Positions 6,890-15,000 of a stretch of DNA of 26,569 nucleotides are shown here, piece after piece. The notes beneath the pieces are model-generated. The model saw only the letters and a program-made list of their open reading frames with translations. It had not been told where the DNA came from and did no database searches. This DNA comes from Pseudomonadota bacterium (lineage in GTDB: Bacteria; Desulfobacterota; Anaeroferrophillalia; Anaeroferrophillales; Tharpellaceae). The stretch's first letter is position 1. Each line of letters begins with the position of its first letter. Both the position numbers and the translations under genes were made by a program. The stretch is from NCBI GenBank assembly GCA_030641485.1, contig DAOWHJ010000175.1:1-26569 (forward strand). The letters run 5' to 3'.

Positions 6890-8428
6890 TCAGACCTTTA
6901 CCCCACGATATTTTTTATAGTTAATCTCATTATTAACAACCTTATATTGAATAACTCGTTTGCTCGTACCCAAAAGCTTTGCTGCTTTCGTCTGGTTACC
7001 CCGAGTCTTTTTCAAAGCTTCGACGATCAAAGTGGTTTCGTAGGATTTTACCATCGCCTGAAAATTAGCCCCACCCTCTGCACACGAATCATTTTCGTCC
7101 CCAGAAGTCGCCACCTGTAGTGAGGGTGGCAGTTGGTACCCATGAATAATACCGTCAGTAGCTAAAATCATCGCCCGTTCAAGCGAATTATGTAGCTCCC
7201 TAACGTTGCCGGGCCAATGATAAGAGATCAACATATCAATGGCCGAGGAATCTATCCGTGAAACCTTGCAACCCATCTCTTCACCCAACTTCTGAACAAA
7301 AAAATCAGCCAGCAGAATAATATCGGCTCCGCGTTCGCGTAAAGGCGGCAGATGGATCGGGAAAACGCTCAAACGGTAAAACAGATCGGAGCGAAACCTC
7401 CCGGCGGCGACCTCTTTTTCAAGATCACGATTGGTTGCAATAACTACCCGGGCATCACTCTTTATAGTTTTCCCACCCCCAACCCGCTCGAACTCGCGCT
7501 CTTCCAAAACCCGCAACAACTTGACCTGAGATGCGAGCGGCAACTCTCCAATTTCATCAAGAAAGATCGTCCCACCATGAGCTAACTCAAATTTACCGAT
7601 CCGCTTCTCGATAGCTCCCGTAAAGGCACCTTTTTGATGTCCGAAAATTTCACTCTCAACCAGATTTTCCGGGATCGCGCCACAGTCAAGACGAACCATC
7701 GGCTTATCCCGCCGCGGGCTCCGATAATGAATTTCACTGGCGACCAGCCCCTTACCAGTTCCGGTTTCACCGGTGATCAGAACTGTCGTCATCGTCTGGG
7801 CCACCTGATCAATCTGTTCGGCCACCCGGCGCATTGAGTTAGCATTACCAACCACAGTCCCCATGGGCCCATGCCGACCAATCGCCTCTTTCAAACGGGT
7901 ATTTTCTTCCTGAACCCGGCGCACGTGTACTCGAGGCGCTAGGAGATTAGCAACCACCTCTAAAAAAGCTAACTCACCGGCAAGATCGGCCCCCTTTGCC
8001 GCCCGATCAACTGAAAGTGCACCAACAACCTGACCTGCAAATCTTATCGGGACACAAAGAAAAGCTAAAGTCGCCCGATCAATCTTACTGCGCGCCCCAG
8101 AACGATCCAGAAAAAGTGACTCCTGGTCAATCCGAGGGATCGCAATCGGGCGGCCACTGGCAACCACTCGCCCGGTTATACCTTCACCGAGGCGGTAAAA
8201 AACCGGCTCTGAGGTATCGGGAATACCATAAGTTATGTCGACGTGAATTTGTTCTAAATCTCGTCGGTAGAGCGAAATCATACCACGCTTCATCCCAGTC
8301 AAACGTGCCAGTCGCACCAAGATTGCTTCCATGGTCTCCTGAAATTCACCCTCACCTGCCAGAAGCTGCGCAATTTTAGCAATTGCTGTAAAAAATATCT
8401 GCTGACTGTCAACCACTTTCAGCCCCAT
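6890..8428 (-). CDS. NifA-family sigma-54-dependent transcriptional activator
   Basis: The 512-residue protein has a GAF sensor domain (about 15-165), an AAA+ domain (about 190-420) and a Fis-type helix-turn-helix at the C-terminus (about 468-512). The AAA+ domain shows Walker A GETGTGKG (220-227), the sigma-54-contacting GAFTGA loop (267-272), Walker B GGTIFLDE (285-292) and FRSDLFYRL. The DNA-binding end is NQTKAAKLLGTSKRVIQYKV, as in NifA proteins. It lacks a receiver domain, so it is not NtrC. The start overlaps the end of the DUF166-like gene by 20 nt and has almost no ribosome binding site of its own, implying translational coupling. Its likely target is the amt promoter downstream; nif genes are not in view, so a strict NifA assignment is unproven. 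Confidence 0.92.
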   Translation of the reverse strand: MGLKVVDSQQIFFTAIAKIAQLLAGEGEFQETMEAILVRLARLTGMKRGMISLYRRDLEQIHVDITYGIPDTSEPVFYRLGEGITGRVVASGRPIAIPRIDQESLFLDRSGARSKIDRATLAFLCVPIRFAGQVVGALSVDRAAKGADLAGELAFLEVVANLLAPRVHVRRVQEENTRLKEAIGRHGPMGTVVGNANSMRRVAEQIDQVAQTMTTVLITGETGTGKGLVASEIHYRSPRRDKPMVRLDCGAIPENLVESEIFGHQKGAFTGAIEKRIGKFELAHGGTIFLDEIGELPLASQVKLLRVLEEREFERVGGGKTIKSDARVVIATNRDLEKEVAAGRFRSDLFYRLSVFPIHLPPLRERGADIILLADFFVQKLGEEMGCKVSRIDSSAIDMLISYHWPGNVRELHNSLERAMILATDGIIHGYQLPPSLQVATSGDENDSCAEGGANFQAMVKSYETTLIVEALKKTRGNQTKAAKLLGTSKRVIQYKVVNNEINYKKYRGVKV

Positions 8429-9092
8429 TTTTTTCAGTTTGAACGGCCTCTTTAAGGGCTCGTTCTAAAGCCTTAAAATGCATATCGGCAGCCAAATGAA
8501 TTGGACTTTTACCCCAGAGCGGATCCCAGCCAGCCGGATCAGCACTACATTGAAATTGAACATCAAGACCATAACGAGCCGCAACCTCAGAAACATCCAT
8601 GCCCACAAGCTTCTCTAAAGCTTGCCAGGTTGCACCACAAGGAGCCCCGCGCAACACCTTGAGTGATTTCAATTTACCATCTTCGACCTCAACCTTCAAT
8701 TCCGGTGTCCCATAACTCTCGCCATACTCACCCAGCCAGACCAGCCGGGGCAGAGAGCATCATATCGGTGGGGTTGCAACTTGAAAAGCGCTCGGATATT
8801 TTTTCGATGAAGCGACAAAGGGAATCTCGGCTTCCTGACAACGCCTGAGTAATTCACCCGCAAGATCAGGATGACGCAAGAACCCGAGCACCAGGTCTGC
8901 CTTTAACTCACCGGGAAAATACTTTTCTGGATCATCGATCATCGCTGGCAAGGACTCATCAAGTGATACCACTTCAAGTTCAAAACAACCCGGAGTATAC
9001 TGTTCTATCCCGGCAATCTTCTTCTCACCGCTACCATTTTCCTGAAAAACCACGATTCTCTGAACTGAACCGTGTGAACATTGCTGTCCCAT
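8409..9092 (-). CDS. DUF166-family protein with an in-frame UGA, probable selenoprotein
   Basis: Two reading segments, 9092-8763 and 8759-8409, are in the same frame, separated by one TGA (8760-8762). Read through, they give 227 residues, about the DUF166 (archaeal thymidylate-synthase-like) length. Features in order: ADLVLGFLRHPDLA (about 65-78), TPPI-U-CSL with Sec111 followed by Cys112, LGEYGESYGTPE, EVEDGKLKSLKVLRGAPCGATW (Cys152 in the PCGAT motif) and SADPAGWDPLWGKSPIH. Sequence after the TGA stays protein-like and fits the family without a gap, and no credible start with a ribosome site opens the second part. A SECIS-like hairpin follows the TGA. The start has GAGGAG upstream. Function unknown; a UC pair suggests redox or metal chemistry. 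A nonsense mutation is the alternative. It precedes and overlaps the NifA-like gene. Confidence 0.72.
8727..8762 (-). promoter_or_regulatory. SECIS-like element after an in-frame UGA
   Basis: On the minus strand the UGA (8762-8760) is followed by ten bases and then CCCGGCU-GGUCU-GGCUGGG (8749-8731). All seven pairs form, two of them G-U, with the pentaloop GGUCU. A further CUC/GAG pairing (8755-8753 with 8729-8727) extends the helix past a small internal loop. The loop begins 17 nt after UGA; in E. coli fdhF the same GGUCU begins 18 nt after its UGA. This is what SelB is known to bind in bacteria. Confidence 0.7.
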
Positions 9093-9300
9093 ATATGTTA
9101 CAACTCCTCTATTTTAATAAACTCACGCACTTTAAGACATTTAATTTTTGATTCGCTTTTGTATCATGACTTTGATCTGATAGCAAAAGGTTATTGACTT
9201 GCCGTCTAAAAAAAGGCACAAGAAGATAGACCAGCCTATACAAATCGAACAAGTGACCTTACTATGATTATTTTCTTGTCAAAAACAAGGAGCTTAGCGC

Positions 9301-10122
9301 ATGAAACTGGCACAATTTTTTTCCGGCCCCAAGTTACATTTGGGCCTCATCAAGCAAGATGAACTTTTCCCTCTGATCTTTAACGGAGATTTTCATGCCT
9401 GGCTTGATGCTGGCCGTCCCCTGACAACCGCACCATCCGGCCTCCCCCTAGAAAACATAAAATTAGCCGCCCCCGTTAACCGGCCCGGCAAAATCATCGC
9501 CATCGGGCTAAACTACGCTGCCCACGCAGCCGAAGGCGGCATCAAGAAACCTGAAGAGCCCCTGATCTTTGCCAAATTCCCCAACTCTATTATTGGCCCC
9601 GACAACGAGATTACCTGGTCTTCTGAGATTACCCAAAAAGTCGATTTTGAAGCTGAACTAGTGGTTATTATCGGCGAAAAAACGACCGGATGCACTCCCA
9701 ATACAGCCTTAAGTAAAGTTCTAGGCTACACTTGCGGTAATGATGTTAGTGCTCGAGATCTCCAATTTGGCGACAAACAGTGGATCCGCGGCAAATCTCT
9801 CGACAGTTTCTGCCCGATTGGTCCCTGGATCGTAACCACTGATGAGATCAAAAACCCTCAGACTCTAAGCATCAGCTCCCGTCTTAACGGAATAACCATG
9901 CAGCGAAGTAATACCGCTGACATGATTTTTTCAGTCGCTGAACTGGTAAGCTTTTTAAGCCGACATTTCACTCTGGAGCCTGGCGATCTGATTTTGACCG
10001 GAACTCCAAGTGGGGTCGGGGTTTTTCGAGAACCGCCCATTTTCATGCAAGACCATGATCTCATTGAGATTGAGATCGAAGGTGTCGGAGTGCTCAAAAA
10101 CCGTTGCCAGGTGCGCGCATGA
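9301..10122 (+). CDS. Fumarylacetoacetate hydrolase (FAH) family protein
   Basis: A 273-residue cytosolic enzyme of the FAHD1/HpcE-like branch. The N-terminal part (1-60) is the small domain; the catalytic core follows. Visible family motifs are PGKIIAIGLNYAAHAAE (about 62-78), the metal-binding acidic triad around VDFEAELVVIIG, GYTCGNDVSARDLQ, RGKSLDSFCPIGPW, and LTGTPSGVGVF near the end. Members hydrolyse or decarboxylate beta-dicarbonyl acids such as acylpyruvates or oxaloacetate; the substrate here cannot be told. AAGGAG lies eight bases before the ATG. Its stop overlaps the next start in ATGA, so the three plus-strand genes from here form an operon, divergent from the DUF166 gene. Confidence 0.93.
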   Translation: MKLAQFFSGPKLHLGLIKQDELFPLIFNGDFHAWLDAGRPLTTAPSGLPLENIKLAAPVNRPGKIIAIGLNYAAHAAEGGIKKPEEPLIFAKFPNSIIGPDNEITWSSEITQKVDFEAELVVIIGEKTTGCTPNTALSKVLGYTCGNDVSARDLQFGDKQWIRGKSLDSFCPIGPWIVTTDEIKNPQTLSISSRLNGITMQRSNTADMIFSVAELVSFLSRHFTLEPGDLILTGTPSGVGVFREPPIFMQDHDLIEIEIEGVGVLKNRCQVRA

Positions 10123-10730
10123 AAAAAGTTAAATCAGTCAATCGGGCTCTTTGTATTGCCTTTGCTATTCTATCCCTAACCGTAAGTTGCGCACACCAAC
10201 CAGCAGCCTCCCTAACCGAGAGTGTAAAGCCACCAACCATCGGCAAACCGCTACCACAAATAAGCTTAAGTACTCCTGAAGGAAGCTCCATACGCACCTA
10301 CCTGGGATTATCTAATGCTACCTCAGAGAGCTTCATTTTAGGAGAGATTGAATACAATATCCTCCTAATTGAGATTTTCAGTATGTACTGCCCGCTTTGT
10401 CAACGTGAGGCCCCCACTGTCAACCAACTCTACAAAAAGATCAGAGCGGACCAGAAACTTTCAGGCAAGATCAAGATGATCGGTATCGGGGTTGGGAATT
10501 CGGCCTTTGAGGTCGGGGTTTTCAAGAAAAAATACGGGGTCGAGTTCCCCCTTTTTGCTGACAGCAACCTGAAAATCCACAAGAAACTGGGCCAAGTTCG
10601 CACTCCCTATTTTATCGCTATATGTAATCAAGGTGAAATGAAAAATCGAATCGTAATCTCGAAACTGGGCGGCATCGGTGATCCGCATAATTTTTTAAAA
10701 TCAATGTCAGAACTAGCTGACTGCCGATAA
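10119..10730 (+). CDS. TlpA-like thioredoxin-fold lipoprotein
   Basis: A 203-residue protein starting at the ATG that overlaps the previous stop (ATGA at 10119). A signal peptide (about 1-25) ends in LTVSC, an acceptable though not ideal lipobox, so membrane anchoring is likely. The thioredoxin fold follows, with FSMYCPLCQREAP carrying a CPLC active site near residue 90 and the cis-proline loop VRTPYF near 165. Family members reduce or oxidise partner proteins outside the cytoplasm. The neighbouring exported peroxiredoxin suggests it supplies reducing power to it, which is inference. Confidence 0.85.
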   Translation: MKKVKSVNRALCIAFAILSLTVSCAHQPAASLTESVKPPTIGKPLPQISLSTPEGSSIRTYLGLSNATSESFILGEIEYNILLIEIFSMYCPLCQREAPTVNQLYKKIRADQKLSGKIKMIGIGVGNSAFEVGVFKKKYGVEFPLFADSNLKIHKKLGQVRTPYFIAICNQGEMKNRIVISKLGGIGDPHNFLKSMSELADCR

Positions 10731-10745
10731 CAGGAGAATAAAACA

Positions 10746-11360
10746 GTGCGAGCCAGACTAAATCACATTACCGCAACACTTATATGCATGTTAATCATAA
10801 GCACCCCACTATGGGCCACCGCAAAGAGCTTCAACGAAAGTATCTACAACCCTGGCCTACTTAAACCAATTGACAGCCTGCTTAAACTAAAAACCGGTGA
10901 GATGGCCCCCGATTTCAGCCTGCCCGCGGTATCCGGTAAGACTATAAGTCTAAAAGATTATCGCAATAAAAAGATAGTCGTACTCTCCTTCATTCCTGCG
11001 GCCTGGACCCCGGTCTGTTCAGATCAATGGCCAGGCTACAATATCGTTGAAGAGATCTTTAATGAGTACGATGCGACCCTGCTGGGAATCAGTGTCGACA
11101 ACATCCCGACCCTCTTTTCATGGACCGGGCAGATGGGCCGCCTCTGGTTTGAAGTTCTCTCCGACTTCTGGCCCCACGGCGAAGTCGCCGACAGCTTCGG
11201 CCTCCTGCGCTCCTCAGGTGTCAGCGAAAGGGCCCTGATCATTATCGACAAAAATGGCATAATCCGCTTCATCAAAGTTAACGATATCAACCAGAGACCA
11301 CCCCTTGAAACCCTGGTTAATGAGCTCCAAAAAATCAGTGCCCAGCCTAAACCACAATAG
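10746..11360 (+). CDS. Exported peroxiredoxin (AhpC/TSA family, 1-Cys type)
   Basis: A 204-residue protein with a GTG start preceded by AGGAG nine bases upstream. A signal peptide (about 1-27, ending near LWATA) points to the periplasm. The core starts at GEMAPDFSLPAVSGKTISLKDY, and PAAWTPVCSDQ carries the peroxidatic cysteine in the PxxxTxxC motif. There is no second cysteine in the mature part, so it would need an external reductant; the thioredoxin-like lipoprotein 15 bp upstream is a candidate. The role would be peroxide removal outside the cytoplasm. Confidence 0.88.
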   Translation: MRARLNHITATLICMLIISTPLWATAKSFNESIYNPGLLKPIDSLLKLKTGEMAPDFSLPAVSGKTISLKDYRNKKIVVLSFIPAAWTPVCSDQWPGYNIVEEIFNEYDATLLGISVDNIPTLFSWTGQMGRLWFEVLSDFWPHGEVADSFGLLRSSGVSERALIIIDKNGIIRFIKVNDINQRPPLETLVNELQKISAQPKPQ

Positions 11361-11364
11361 TTCC

Positions 11365-11406
11365 GGCTTAAACATAAGCCATTGGTCTGGTTTCGGAGGA
11401 GGCCAG
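11365..11406 (+). terminator. Two hairpins after the peroxiredoxin gene
   Basis: GGCTTA-AACA-TAAGCC (11365-11380) begins five bases after the stop. TCTGG/CCAGA (11386-11390 with 11402-11406) follows, enclosing GGAGGAGG. Neither is followed by a clear T-run, so termination is only possible, and the second may act on the small ORF at 11407. Confidence 0.35.
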
Positions 11407-11484
11407 ATGGCAAAAGCAGAGACAAACATCAACTCCGCGGCAAAGAACAAATTTGCTTTTTATTTTTTAGATGTTATTTTATGA
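11407..11484 (+). CDS. Possible 25-residue ORF with a strong ribosome binding site
   Basis: ATG at 11407 follows GGAGGAGG by four bases; the peptide starts MAKAETNINSAAKN and ends FAFYFLDVIL. The ribosome site lies in the loop of a hairpin whose 3' arm touches the ATG. It resembles no family I know. It may be a leader peptide, the start of a gene lost to the repeat element 45 bp downstream, or chance. Confidence 0.25.
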   Translation: MAKAETNINSAAKNKFAFYFLDVIL

Positions 11485-11528
11485 GGTAGATCCACAATCA
11501 ACCTTACGAGCATTGAGGCTAACCCTAC

Positions 11529-11671
11529 AGGGTATCTTGAAAAATTAGAATTTTTCTTCAAGTGCAAGGCGGACGATTATTTTAACCGTAGGAATCCATT
11601 GAGTATTTTGAGGATTAAAATTTGAGTCCAACGTAGCAATTGGGGAAAAAGGCAATTTTTCAAGGTACCCT
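11529..11671. repeat. MITE-like palindromic element, 143 bp
   Basis: AGGGTATCTTGAAAAATT (11529-11546) is the inverted partner of AATTTTTCAAGGTACCCT (11654-11671), 18 bp with one mismatch. A second inverted pair lies inside: GGAC...TTTTAACC (11571-11587) with GGATTAAAA...GTCC (11612-11629). The whole element can fold into one long hairpin and has no ORF, as expected for a non-autonomous transposon or a large intergenic palindrome. It fills most of the gap before the gene at 11691. Confidence 0.65.
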
Positions 11672-11690
11672 ATAATAAAAAGGGAAACTT

Positions 11691-11984
11691 GTGGCCAACC
11701 CCCGAAATGTAATTTATAAGAAAGAGTGGTGGGTAATCTTTTTCATCCTCGGTTTTTTCTTTATCAACTACCCGATCATTCATATTTTCAACAAGAATTT
11801 TATGGTTTTCGGCTACCCGGTTCTCTTCCTATATCTGATGGTCGGCTGGCTTCTCTCAATAATAGTAATTCTGCTTTACGCTTGGCTCTCCGAGCCTGAT
11901 CGCAAGCAGCAACCACCACTCACAAGTACCCCTACGACAAAAATCCAGCCTGTCAACCAGCACCTACATCAAGAAAATCGTTAA
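11691..11984 (+). CDS. Small two-span membrane protein
   Basis: A 97-residue protein with a GTG start and a weak AGGGA site. Two hydrophobic stretches (about 14-30 and 38-64) are followed by a hydrophilic, Pro/Thr/Gln-rich tail. It lies 22 bp before the sodium-solute-symporter-like histidine kinase. Its size, two spans and position resemble the small subunit (DUF4212 type) that often precedes symporter genes, but I cannot confirm the family. Confidence 0.65.
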   Translation: MANPRNVIYKKEWWVIFFILGFFFINYPIIHIFNKNFMVFGYPVLFLYLMVGWLLSIIVILLYAWLSEPDRKQQPPLTSTPTTKIQPVNQHLHQENR

Positions 11985-12006
11985 CATGAACTAAGGAGAG
12001 CAAACA

Positions 12007-15000
12007 ATCGACACTAGCACTCGCTATCTGCTGGTCACGAGCATCGCTTTAGGCTATCTGCTTTTACTGTTTGGTGTCGCTTACTATGCTGATCAGCGCG
12101 GATTGAAAGGTAAAAGCCTGGTTGCAAACCCCATTATTTACACCCTGACCCTGGCTGTTTACTGTTCATCCTGGACCTTTTATGGCAGTGTCGGCGAGGT
12201 CACCAATTCCGGTTTTAAGTTTATAACAATATATATCGGCCCAACTCTGACGGCTTTTGCCTGGTGGTTTATCCTCCGCAAAATGATTCGCATCACCCGG
12301 GAAAATAATATAACCTCAATTGCCGATTTCATCAGTTCCCGCTACGGCAAATGCGCCCGCCTTGGCGCTCTGGTAACCATCATAGCGATCATCGGCATCA
12401 TGCCCTATATCGCGCTCCAGCTCAAATCAATCTCAATAACCTTTGACGCTTTAATTCACCCCAGCCTGAGGCCAGGTGTACCGACAACGATTCCCTACAC
12501 CTACCACGAACACCCTTTCTACTTGGAAACCGCCTTTTATATCGCCATCGTACTCGCGATTTTCGGAGCCCTGTTTGGAGCGCGCTATCTTGACGCATCA
12601 GAAAGGCACGAAGGCATGGTTGCCGCGGTTGCCTTAGGGTCGGTGGTCAAACTGGTCGCCTTTTTCAGTGTCGGCCTTTTTGTCACTTATGGGATTTTTG
12701 ATGGTTTCAGTGATATCTTAACCCAAATTGCCAACCATGAAATATACCGCAAACTTCTTACCATCAACACCTCAACCAACAACAGTTATCAATCATGGCT
12801 GACAATGATCATTCTCTCAATGGCAGCCATCCTCTTTCTGCCCCGCCAATTTCACATGGCCGTAATCGAAAACCAGCAAGAAGAACATATCCGCAAAGCG
12901 ATGTTTTTGTTTCCACTCTACCTTTTTCTGATCAATCTTTTCGTCATTCCCATAGCTTTTGGTGGCCTTCTGGAGATCGGCGGCCCCTCTTCAATCGCTG
13001 ACACCTACGTTTTGACTCTGCCCCTGCTCCACTCAAAAGAGGCTCTCTCAATCCTGGTTTTTATAGGCGGCCTCTCGGCGGCTACAGGAATGGTTGTCGT
13101 CTCTTCGGTCACCTTAAGCACGATGCTACTCAACCACCTGATCATGCCGTTGCTCCTTTTTTTCAGAATCAGGGCCAATCTTTCACGCTGGCTTCTCAAC
13201 CTGAAACGAGCCGGCATATTCCTGATAATCTTTCTCGGTTACCTCTTTTTTCGTCTGTTTGGTGACTCTTATATGCTGGTCAACATGGGACTTATATCCT
13301 TCTCCGCCGCAATCCAAATGACTCCAGCCTTAATCGGTGGCCTCTACTGGAAAAAAGGCACCAGGTACGGGGCTATGGCCGGTTTGATTTTGGGCTTTTC
13401 ATTCTGGTTTTACACCATCATGGTCCCCTCATTCGTCTATTCCGGCTGGCTTCCGGGATCAATTCTCTTACACGGCCCCTTCTCAATCTGGTGGCTCAAC
13501 CCGATTGAACTTTTCGGACTCAGCGGCTTTGACTTCCACTCACACTCACTTTTCTGGTCACTGGGTAGTAATATCATGGCCTACCTGACCTTCTCCCTAC
13601 TTGGTTCACAAAGAGAAATCGATCAGCGCCAAGCCGAAAAATTTGTCGATGTGTTCAAGCCAACTAGCGATCGTTTTATGCACGAAAAACGCTACGCCAA
13701 TTTTCCGGCTCTCGTGAAATTCGAAGAGATGATGGCCCGCTTTATCGGCCCTCCAAAAGCCCGGCAAGTTTTAACAGAATTCTTCAAAACTGCAGATTAC
13801 ACTGACAAGCTACCGGAGATGAACGATCAAAACCGAATGCAGTTAGCCGCCGAAGTTGAAAAGAGTATTGCCGGTTCAGTCGGGTCATCGGCGGCCCGGA
13901 TTATCTGCGATAATTATATGAAAGCTCTGGGTTCAGAGATGGAAAACGTTTTTGATATTTTCGGCAGGATATCCCTCTCTCTCGAAGCCAGTCAAGACGA
14001 GTTGCAACAACGCATCCGGGAGTTATCAGTACTCTACGAGGCCAGCCGCATGGTGGCTTCTTCACTGAACCTCGAACAGGTCTTGGGCGCCATACTTGAC
14101 CTACTGGTCACTAAGTTCAATGTCGACAACTGTTCCGTGCGCCTCCTGGAATCTGATGGGATGCTACGGATCAAGGCCCAACGGGGCCTAAAACCTGAAT
14201 TCATTCAGACCACCGAACGCCGCCCCAGTATGGATTGCTATTCTGGAGAGTGCTTCCTGACCGGAAAAACAATCCACATAAGCGACACTGACAAAATCAA
14301 CAAATCGATCTCAACTAACCTGATAACCGGCCAGGGCATAAAGTCATTTGTTCAGGCCCCAATTTTTTCTGAACAGGGGGTCATCGGCGTCTTAAGTGCC
14401 TCATCAATGAAAGAGAAAGGCTGTTTTTCCGACAAATTTGTCGAACTTTTCCAATCCCTGGCCCAACAGCTCGGGGTCGCCATCGGCTCAGCTCACCTCT
14501 ACGATAAACTTGCCCGTTTCAACCGAGAGCTCGAAGCCAAGGTGGCCGAACGAACAATCGAATTGGAGCAAAAATCGATGCAGCTGGGCGAAGCCAACCG
14601 CGAGTTAACGGAACTCGACCGTTTAAAATCCGAATTTCTTGCCAATATGTCACACGAGCTCCGCACACCGATGAACTCGATTATCGGTTACACCCAACTT
14701 CTCATCGATGAAATTGACGGCGCCATCAACAAAGATCAAGAAGAGAGCCTGATAACCGTTGAACGCAATGCCAAACATCTTCTATCCTTAATCAATGACA
14801 TTCTTGACCTCTCAAAGATTGAGGCCGGCAAGATGAACCTGGAACTTAAGCCAACGGCATTGGCCAAGGTAATCGAAGAGACCTTGACCACTTTAACCCC
14901 ACTGTTCAATAGCAAGAATCAGCTTTTTTCTTTGCAAATCGAAAAAGAACTACCTCTAATCGAAGGAGATCCAGAAAAAATACGCCAGATCCTTATCAAC

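Noticed and set aside
8409..8699. Separate 96-residue protein starting at TTG 8699
   Set aside because: There is no ribosome binding site, and the family sequence continues upstream in frame to the TGA, so this is the second part of the DUF166 gene.
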